A DNA stretch of 10,377 bases, taken from CAYPUG01 sp964413905 (GTDB lineage: Bacteria; Chloroflexota; Anaerolineae; JAADDB01). The stretch lies in assembly GCA_964413905.1 (NCBI GenBank), contig CAYPUG010000097.1, forward strand, positions 1 to 10,377. The letters run 5' to 3'. The notes beneath the pieces were generated by a model. That model had not been told where the DNA came from, did not search any database, and saw nothing but the letters and a program-made list of their open reading frames with translations. The position numbers and the translations under genes are program-made. Below are positions 1 to 6,953 of the stretch, in pieces; positions within the stretch are counted from its first letter, which is position 1, and each line of letters starts with the position of its first letter.

Positions 1-1300
<1,300 letters not shown>

Positions 1301-1332
1301 AGGTGTATCTCCACCTTATGTGTTGATTTCCA

Positions 1333-3258
1333 TTACATTCCCATGACCACGAAATACACCACCAGCACCACCACGCCCACAAACAGGGTGAACGCGTACG
1401 TGCCCACGCGGCCCGTCTGGACCCGCCGCAGTTGTTGGCCCACCCAACCCGTGAGCGCGGCCACGCCGTTCACCACCCCGTCAATACCCTGCTGGTCGAA
1501 CACATAGGCTAACCAATCGGCCGCGGCTTTCAGGGGGTTTACAATCGCGGCCATGTAAAATTCGTCCACGTAGTACTTGTTCTGCACCAGCGTGTCAACA
1601 GGGCCCAGGGTGCGACGGATGCGCAGCACCAGGTCGGGATTGACCACAAAGGCCTGGTAGGCGAAGTAGATACCCGCCAGAGCCACCAGCGCGGAAACGC
1701 CCATCAGCGCCCAGGCGATAGCCCCCGCCTCGGCCTCGTGCATCGCCCCCTCGAACACCGGTGTCAACCACCCGTGCAACCAGGACATCTCGGGCAGGCC
1801 GATGACCCCACCGATGATCGCGCCCACGGCCAAAATCATCAACGGCACCGTCATCACCGACGGGGACTCGTGTGCGTGTTCGAACAACTTACGGTTGCGC
1901 GGCTTCCCCCAGAAGGGGACAAACACCGCGCGGAAAGAATACGTCGCGGTCATAAACGCGGTCACAATGCCGATGAGCCAAAGCAAAGGCGAACGCTGCC
2001 ACGCGCCCAGTAAAATCTCATCCTTGGAGAAAAATCCCGAAAGCAAGGGGAACCCGGCCAATGCCGCAGCCCCCACCAGGAACGTCTTGTACGTGGTGGG
2101 CATCTTTTCCTTGAGCCCGCCCATTTTGCGGATGTCCAGTTCCCCGTGGAGCGCGTGCATGACGCTGCCCGCGCCCAGGAACAGGAGGGCCTTGAAGAAC
2201 GCGTGGGTGTACAGGTGGAAGATCCCCGCGACAAAGGATCCCGTGCCCACGCCCAGGAACATGTACCCCAACTGGGAGACGGTGGAGTACGCGAGGATGC
2301 GCTTCAGGTCCGTCTGGGCCAGGGCGATGGTTGCCGCGAAGAACGCGGTCAGCGCACCAATGGTCGCCACCCACGTCATGGCCGTGGGCGTCAGCGCAAA
2401 GATGGGCGCGTTGCGCGCAATCATGTACACACCCGCGGTCACCATGGTGGCCGCGTGGATGAGCGCGCTCACGGGCGTGGGGCCCTCCATCGCGTCGGGC
2501 AACCAGACGTAAAGCGGGATCTGCGCGGACTTGCCCGTCGCGGCCAAGAGTAGGAAGAGCCCAATGGTAGTGGCCCCCACCTGCAACGCCTGGATGTTCT
2601 CCGGCCGGAAGAGTTCCAAGAAGTTCAGTCGCCCGCTCAGGCGGAACACCCAGAGCATGGCCAGGATAAAGCCCACATCGCCCACGCGGTTAACCAAGAA
2701 CGCCTTCTTACCTGCGTCCGCGGCACTGGGCTTGAAGAACCAGAAGCCGATGAGCAGATACGACGCCAGGCCCACACCTTCCCAGCCAATGAACATCTGT
2801 ACAAAGTCATTGGCCATGACCAGAGTGAGCATCATCAGGATGAAAAAGTTCAGGTACACAAAATAGCGCACAAACCGGGGGATATCCCCCATGGCCTCCT
2901 CTTCCCCCTTCTCGTGGGGCGCCCACATGTACCCAATGGAGTACACGTGGATGAGAAAGCCCACGAACGTCACCGTCATGGCCATGAACACGGACAGGGG
3001 GTCAATGAGCAGGCCGATGTCCACGCGGAACTGGTCGACAGTAATCCAGGGCCACAGGACCTGCTCGATGGTGCGCTCCTCCTCGGGCATGCCGTATAAA
3101 TGCAAGAACAGCCCCAGCGCGACCAGGAAGGAGCCCAGCACGGCCGCGGACGCGACCATGCCCGTCACCTTCTTCCCCCACCTGGCCCCGAAGACCAGGT
3201 TCAACACCAGCCCTAGAATAGGAAACGCTAATAAGAGCCACGCGTAATCAATAATCAT
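1333..3258 (-). CDS. nuoL: NADH-quinone oxidoreductase subunit L
   Basis: NuoL is the distal antiporter-like proton pump of Complex I, with a long lateral helix lying along the membrane arm. The protein has 641 residues starting at MIIDYAWLL, slightly longer than E. coli NuoL (613). Key features are VDIGLLIDPLSVFM (79-92), FIGWEGVGLASYLLIGFW (156-173) with channel glutamate E160 (equivalent to E144 of E. coli), K243 in ATGKSAQIPLYVWLPDAMEG, HAATMVTAGVY (268-278), LKRILAYSTVSQLGYM (318-333) and HAFFKALLFLGAGS (352-365). The C-terminal part has NKYYVDEFY (560-568) and RRVQTG (611-616) before a final membrane helix, as expected for the lateral-helix region. The frame is open upstream to 3348, but those 30 extra residues are unlike NuoL. 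GAGG at 3267-3270, eight bases before the ATG at 3258, fixes the start. A HepT-type gene and a 180-base gap separate it from nuoK, its usual neighbour. Confidence 0.97.
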   Translation of the reverse strand: MIIDYAWLLLAFPILGLVLNLVFGARWGKKVTGMVASAAVLGSFLVALGLFLHLYGMPEEERTIEQVLWPWITVDQFRVDIGLLIDPLSVFMAMTVTFVGFLIHVYSIGYMWAPHEKGEEEAMGDIPRFVRYFVYLNFFILMMLTLVMANDFVQMFIGWEGVGLASYLLIGFWFFKPSAADAGKKAFLVNRVGDVGFILAMLWVFRLSGRLNFLELFRPENIQALQVGATTIGLFLLLAATGKSAQIPLYVWLPDAMEGPTPVSALIHAATMVTAGVYMIARNAPIFALTPTAMTWVATIGALTAFFAATIALAQTDLKRILAYSTVSQLGYMFLGVGTGSFVAGIFHLYTHAFFKALLFLGAGSVMHALHGELDIRKMGGLKEKMPTTYKTFLVGAAALAGFPLLSGFFSKDEILLGAWQRSPLLWLIGIVTAFMTATYSFRAVFVPFWGKPRNRKLFEHAHESPSVMTVPLMILAVGAIIGGVIGLPEMSWLHGWLTPVFEGAMHEAEAGAIAWALMGVSALVALAGIYFAYQAFVVNPDLVLRIRRTLGPVDTLVQNKYYVDEFYMAAIVNPLKAAADWLAYVFDQQGIDGVVNGVAALTGWVGQQLRRVQTGRVGTYAFTLFVGVVVLVVYFVVMGM

Positions 3259-3413
3259 CGGCGAAACCTCGTTCTGGTGATATGTTATGGCATGATATCC
3301 ATTCAACCTCGGCCAGGAATTGCAAAAATGTCGCAGACAGAAGGACAAGAGCGATCTCTGGACGGGCCTCTCTCGTTATTTCGCACAATGCCCGAATCGT
3401 ACCCTTTGGCAAT

Positions 3414-3425
3414 ACAACCGTTGTC
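3414..3425 (+). repeat. 12-base direct repeat, copy A (after hepT)
   Basis: ACAACCGTTGTC occurs here, just past the hepT stop codon, and again identically at 4265-4276. The first 11 bases form an odd-length inverted repeat, ACAAC-C-GTTGT. The two copies bracket nearly all of the mntA/hepT pair, with 851 bases between corresponding positions. Confidence 0.6.
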
Positions 3426-3438
3426 ATGCTTCTGTCCA

Positions 3439-3855
3439 CTACAACAACGCACTAATAAATCCCATAAACTCCCTGATGTCGCTCAAATCGTGTTGGAGCA
3501 CGTCGTACACTCTGCTATAATCCACATCCCAATAACGGTGAACCAGTACATTCCGAAATCTAGCCATGCGTTGCAGTCGTTTTCCCAACGTCCCAGGAAT
3601 AATGCCTCCTTCGCTCAACAAGGCAAAACACTCCGCATACCCGGATGGTGCCTGATGAAGCACCTGAGCTGAAACGTGATAGCATATCTGGATAGCTGCC
3701 TCAATAGCCACAAGTAAACGATAGGACGCCAGATCCCTTAAATCCGCGTTCTCAAGAAACGCCTCCCTCGGCTGTTGCCGAATCGCCTCCAGACGTTTCA
3801 GTGATTCGTGAATATCCTCAAAACGGGCCTGTATTAAGGCCGCGTTCAGTGCCAT
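3439..3855 (-). CDS. hepT: HepT-type HEPN ribonuclease toxin (longer DUF86 type)
   Basis: The 138-residue, mostly helical protein matches the HEPN-domain HepT family. It carries the RX4HXY motif as R101-NVLV-H106-R-Y108. In studied HepT proteins the Arg and His form the RNase active site of a dimer, and the motif tyrosine is where the partner MntA adds AMP units to silence the toxin. All three residues are present, so the protein is probably active. Its start overlaps the end of the upstream nucleotidyltransferase gene by ten bases. A strong AAGGAGG (3866-3872) lies inside that gene ten bases before the ATG, so translation of the two is probably coupled. The pair sits between nuoK and nuoL in operon orientation. 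Motif and partner gene make the toxin call firm at family level; activity and target are inferred. Confidence 0.88.
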   Translation of the reverse strand: MALNAALIQARFEDIHESLKRLEAIRQQPREAFLENADLRDLASYRLLVAIEAAIQICYHVSAQVLHQAPSGYAECFALLSEGGIIPGTLGKRLQRMARFRNVLVHRYWDVDYSRVYDVLQHDLSDIREFMGFISALL

Positions 3856-4286
3856 GATGTAATGGCCTCCTTAAGCGCCTGCTCCAACAACGGCTTCATG
3901 TCCAGATACCGCATCCCTGTATAAAGGACTTCCCGTGACAGCAAGTCCTCATCACGGGTAAACAATAGTTCGCCTCGATAAACATAGTATCGAAAACCCA
4001 CAGGTGCCTCGTTCAGCACACGCACATCCACAGGAATGTTATACCCGATCTCTTGCAGAGCCTTTTCAATGCTCTCTGCCAAGTCGAAAGCGATCTCCCA
4101 GACATCCACACCATCCGTCACGTAGATGCCCACGTCCACATCATGGAACGGGCGATCTTCCACGAAAGATCCGAACAGATAGGCAAAGACGACCTCGGGA
4201 GACTTTGCCACCTCCGCACGAACGATATCCCGTATTTTCACCTTCTCCTTTGGAGAGATCTTCCACAACCGTTGTCCTTCTTCCAT
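3846..4286 (-). CDS. mntA: MntA-type nucleotidyltransferase antitoxin
   Basis: This is a 146-residue minimal nucleotidyltransferase of the pol-beta fold. The catalytic signature is YLFGSFVEDRPFHDVDV, with G39-S40 and metal-binding D49 and D51. A third acidic residue is probably D87 in NIPVDVRVLNEAP. The spacing is GSX8DXD, two residues shorter than the usual GSX10DXD; I recall this shorter form as a recurring subgroup. In characterised modules this enzyme transfers AMP to the tyrosine of HepT and blocks its RNase activity. The gene begins only 32 bases after the nuoK stop. GGGGTGA (4296-4302) is a plausible ribosome site nine bases before the ATG. It overlaps hepT by ten bases, in the antitoxin-first order usual for these pairs. 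One copy of a 12-base direct repeat lies in its first codons. Confidence is high for fold and pairing, moderate for biochemical role. Confidence 0.87.
   Translation of the reverse strand: MEEGQRLWKISPKEKVKIRDIVRAEVAKSPEVVFAYLFGSFVEDRPFHDVDVGIYVTDGVDVWEIAFDLAESIEKALQEIGYNIPVDVRVLNEAPVGFRYYVYRGELLFTRDEDLLSREVLYTGMRYLDMKPLLEQALKEAITSWH
4265..4276 (+). repeat. 12-base direct repeat, copy B (start of mntA)
   Basis: This copy of ACAACCGTTGTC lies within codons 4-8 of mntA, so the first three codons, including the ATG, fall outside the bracketed unit. It matches the copy at 3414-3425 over all 12 bases, and matching breaks down on both sides. Confidence 0.6.
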
Positions 4287-4318
4287 GCCTGATAGTCACC
4301 CCTGGTGTTCCTGCCCCC

Positions 4319-4621
4319 TTACCACCGCAGCAGATTAATCCGATCCACATTCGTGGTGTCCCGATGGCGCACCAGACCCACCACAATGCCCAGGCCGATG
4401 GCCACTTCCGCCGCGGCAATGGCCATCACCAGGAAGACAAACACCTGGCCATCCAGGACACCGTACTGCCGCGCCGCGGCCACCAAAACCAAGTTGGCCG
4501 CGTTCATCATCATCTCAATGCACATGAAGATGATGAGCGCATTGCGGCGTACCAACACGCCCAACGCTCCGATACTAAAGATAACGGCTGCCAAAACCAG
4601 GTAAGACGATGTCGGAACCAT
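4319..4621 (-). CDS. nuoK: NADH-quinone oxidoreductase subunit K
   Basis: NuoK is a small three-helix membrane subunit of Complex I, homologous to MrpC, that helps form the proton path in the middle of the membrane arm. The 100-residue length is exactly typical. The two conserved buried glutamates are at E36 (IFMCIEMMMNAANL) and E72 (AIAAAEVAIGLGIVV), which match the E. coli numbering and support the ATG at 4621. The upstream sequence GGGGAAGGAAC is purine-rich but poorly spaced: AAGGA ends two bases before the ATG, while GGGG lies at seven bases. The gene follows nuoJ after 54 bases. nuoL would normally come next, but an mntA/hepT pair occupies that position. Confidence 0.97.
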   Translation of the reverse strand: MVPTSSYLVLAAVIFSIGALGVLVRRNALIIFMCIEMMMNAANLVLVAAARQYGVLDGQVFVFLVMAIAAAEVAIGLGIVVGLVRHRDTTNVDRINLLRW

Positions 4622-4675
4622 GTTCCTTCCCCATCACAAGTATCTGTTTGAATCCACAAGCCGTGAGATGTCCCC

Positions 4676-5194
4676 TTACTCCTCGGGTTTACCCAACGGT
4701 GGTTTTGTCCGCCCGGCCAGAATGATCGCGCCGATCATGGCCGCGAGCAGGATCACAGACGCCAATTCAAAGGGCAGAAGGTAGCGTCGGAACAACAGCG
4801 ATCCCACCGTCTCCACAGCACCGTAGTCGGGTGCGCCCTTCGCCTCTGACCACGGTGCCGCCCAAAACGCGTACACGATGCCTCCCAGAAAGATCAGGGC
4901 CAAAGCCACCGCGGCCGTGCGCAGGGCAGGACGCTCGCGGGCTACAAAGTCGTCCACGGTCTCGTACCCAATGAGCATGACGACAAAAATGAACATCACC
5001 ACAATGGCCCCGGCGTAGACCAAAATTTGCGCCATGGCCAAAAACTGGGCGCCCAGCAACAAGAAGAGCATCGCAGACGCGACGAAGTTCAGCAGCAGGA
5101 ACAACGCGCTGTGTACCGCGTTTCGGCTCAGCACCACGCCCACGCTCCCTATGAGGGCGGCAATCCCAAACAGCGCGAAGAAAAACCACTCCAT
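4676..5194 (-). CDS. nuoJ: NADH-quinone oxidoreductase subunit J
   Basis: NuoJ is a membrane subunit of Complex I (ND6 family) near the junction of the peripheral and membrane arms. Its third helix changes shape during coupling. The protein has 172 residues and about five membrane segments. The family signature AQILVYAGAIVVMFIFVVML spans about residues 55-74 and includes the conserved tyrosine Y60. A late helix is FELASVILLAAMIGAIIL (142-159), followed by a short polar tail ending KPEE. The start is four bases beyond the nuoI stop. The ribosome site GGAGG lies within the last codons of nuoI, which suggests translational coupling. The 54 bases to nuoK contain no visible feature. Confidence 0.96.
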   Translation of the reverse strand: MEWFFFALFGIAALIGSVGVVLSRNAVHSALFLLLNFVASAMLFLLLGAQFLAMAQILVYAGAIVVMFIFVVMLIGYETVDDFVARERPALRTAAVALALIFLGGIVYAFWAAPWSEAKGAPDYGAVETVGSLLFRRYLLPFELASVILLAAMIGAIILAGRTKPPLGKPEE

Positions 5195-5198
5195 CGGC

Positions 5199-5675
5199 CT
5201 ATTCCTCCGGTCGGATGATCACGTTCGGCTCGGGCGGATTCAGCAACTCCTCCTTCGTAAGGATGAAATCCCGCCGTTCGTAGTTGGCCAACGTGTAATT
5301 ATATCCTAAGCGGATAGCTTCTACAGGACATGCCTCCGCACACTCACCACAGAAAATACAGCGCAACAAGTTGACCTCATAGACCTTCGCGTAACGCTCC
5401 CCCGGCGATACAGGATTTTCCGGATCGTTTTCAGCCGCTTCCACGTAAATGGCTCCCGTGGGACACGCGGCCTCACACAACTGACACCCGATACACCGCT
5501 CCAGGCCATTGTCATACCGAGCCAGATAATGCCGCCCGCGAAAGCGGGGATACACCTGAATCGGCTCCCTGTCGGGCGATTCCACCGTAATCGGGTGTTG
5601 GAACAAATGCTTGAGTGTTACGCCCAGGGCTTGCGTGACCGCACGTCCGCCCTGATAGAGTTCCTTCAGCGCCAT
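5199..5675 (-). CDS. nuoI: NADH-quinone oxidoreductase subunit I (two 4Fe-4S clusters)
   Basis: NuoI is the ferredoxin-like subunit of the Complex I peripheral arm that holds clusters N6a and N6b and passes electrons toward N2 and quinone. The protein has 158 residues starting at MALKELYQGG. Two CxxCxxCxxxCP motifs are present: C61, C64, C67, C71 and C106, C109, C112, C116. RGRHYLARYDNGLERCIGC (47-64) and CPVEAIRLGYNYTLANYERR (116-135) are typical of the family. The frame is open upstream to 5744, but the added residues do not resemble NuoI, and AGGAG at 5684-5688, eight bases before the ATG at 5675, fixes the start. An overlapping ATG at 5683 is out of frame. The 196 bases separating it from nuoH are unusually long for this operon and hold one short open frame (see findings). 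Confidence 0.96.
   Translation of the reverse strand: MALKELYQGGRAVTQALGVTLKHLFQHPITVESPDREPIQVYPRFRGRHYLARYDNGLERCIGCQLCEAACPTGAIYVEAAENDPENPVSPGERYAKVYEVNLLRCIFCGECAEACPVEAIRLGYNYTLANYERRDFILTKEELLNPPEPNVIIRPEE
5204..5208 (-). promoter_or_regulatory. nuoJ ribosome binding site inside the end of nuoI
   Basis: GGAGG on the minus strand lies within the final Pro-Glu-Glu codons of nuoI, nine bases before the nuoJ ATG. A ribosome finishing nuoI therefore ends on top of the nuoJ start region. This fits coupled, stoichiometric synthesis of the two subunits. Confidence 0.7.
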
Positions 5676-5871
5676 TTTGCCATCTCCTCTAAACCCGATG
5701 AATCGGCAAGCGAGTAAGCCGAATTCGTCTTCTATCCACAACACATACAGAAGTGGCCAACACTTCAGAATCCACTTGACTCAACACGCGATGCAACAGA
5801 TGATGCATTTCAGATTCTGAATAATTCCCTCTTCTCGTTTCACTCCCATACTTTCTCACCCGCCTTCCGGT

Positions 5872-6876
5872 TTACCCCAACGTTACCACCAGCACCGCGG
5901 TCACCGCCAGATATATCAGCGACAGCGGCAACAGATATTTCCAACCGAAACTCATTAACTGGTCATATCGCACCCGAGGCATACTGGCCCGAACCCACAC
6001 AAACAGGAAAAGCACAAAAATCACCTTAATCGCTAAGTACACAAAGCCCAACAAGGGGTACTGCGTGGCCAGCGGCCCCTTCCAGCCGCCGAAGAACAGG
6101 GTCGCGACCACCGCGCTGCTGGTCAACATGTGCAGGTACTCGGATACATAGAACACCGCGAACTTGAAGCCGCCGTATTCCGTCTGGTACCCCGCGATCA
6201 ACTCGTTTTCCGTCTCGGGCAAGTCGAAAGGCGCCCGATTCGTCTCCGCCAGCACGGTGATGAAGTAGAAGGGAAACGCCAACCACAGCCATATCCACGC
6301 CCACAGTGGCCGTCCCTGCTCCACAATTTGGACCACACTCATGGTGCCGGACAGCAAGATCACACTGGCAATGAACACCCCCATTGACAACTCATAGGAC
6401 AGCATCTGCGCGCTGGTGCGCATGGCTCCCAGCAGAGAATAATTGTTGTTGCTGGACCACCCCGCGAGCATCACGCCGTAAGTGCCCACGGACGCGATGG
6501 CCATGATGTAGAGCACGCCCACATTCACGTCCCCCATGTGCAGGGGGATCTCCCGCCCAAACAAGTGGATGCTCGGCCCCAAGGGGACCACCGCGAACAG
6601 CGCCAACGCGGGGATCATGGCCAACATAGGCGCGAGCAAGTACACGGGCTTGTTGACATGCTGTGGAATAACCTCTTCCTTCAGGAAGAGTTTCACCGCG
6701 TCGGCCAGGGGTTGGAGAATACCGTAAGGGCCGGCCCGATTCGGCCCCAAACGCACCTGGAAACGCGCAATTAATTTACGCTCAAAAAGCGTCAAGTACG
6801 CGGTGGCCGTCAATAAAATGGCCAAGATCACAACCCCTTTAATCAACGGAATAACGACCAAACCCATCCAGTCCAT
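5872..6876 (-). CDS. nuoH: NADH-quinone oxidoreductase subunit H
   Basis: NuoH (ND1 family) is the membrane subunit that forms most of the quinone-access chamber where the peripheral arm meets the membrane arm. The protein has 334 residues and about eight membrane helices. The conserved quinone-site stretch FERKLIARFQVRLGPNRAGP covers residues 31-50, followed by LQPLADAVKLFLKE (54-67). The acidic loop runs from ETNRAPFDLPETENELIAGY (211-230) into QTEYGGFKFA (231-240). FVWVRASMPRVRYDQLM (292-308) is also family-typical. TGAGG at 6885-6889, eight bases before the ATG, supports the start. It lies 77 bases after nuoG. The stop is followed by an in-frame open stretch reaching toward nuoI. Confidence 0.97.
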   Translation of the reverse strand: MDWMGLVVIPLIKGVVILAILLTATAYLTLFERKLIARFQVRLGPNRAGPYGILQPLADAVKLFLKEEVIPQHVNKPVYLLAPMLAMIPALALFAVVPLGPSIHLFGREIPLHMGDVNVGVLYIMAIASVGTYGVMLAGWSSNNNYSLLGAMRTSAQMLSYELSMGVFIASVILLSGTMSVVQIVEQGRPLWAWIWLWLAFPFYFITVLAETNRAPFDLPETENELIAGYQTEYGGFKFAVFYVSEYLHMLTSSAVVATLFFGGWKGPLATQYPLLGFVYLAIKVIFVLFLFVWVRASMPRVRYDQLMSFGWKYLLPLSLIYLAVTAVLVVTLG

Positions 6877-6953
6877 AGGTTATACCTCAGCGTGTCATAG
6901 TGTCCAGAATCAAGTCTTCCCTCACCGCTTGGAAAGCATTGCCTCCACATCCC

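Noticed and set aside
1802..2512. Long plus-strand open frame of 236 codons
   Set aside because: It is wholly antisense to the well-supported nuoL and shows no domain.
3259..3348. In-frame 30-residue extension of nuoL
   Set aside because: NuoL begins with a hydrophobic helix close to its N-terminus, as at MIIDYAWLLL, and GAGG is well placed for the ATG at 3258.
5676..5744. In-frame 23-residue extension of nuoI
   Set aside because: A strong AGGAG lies eight bases before the ATG at 5675, and the resulting 158 residues begin and end like NuoI.
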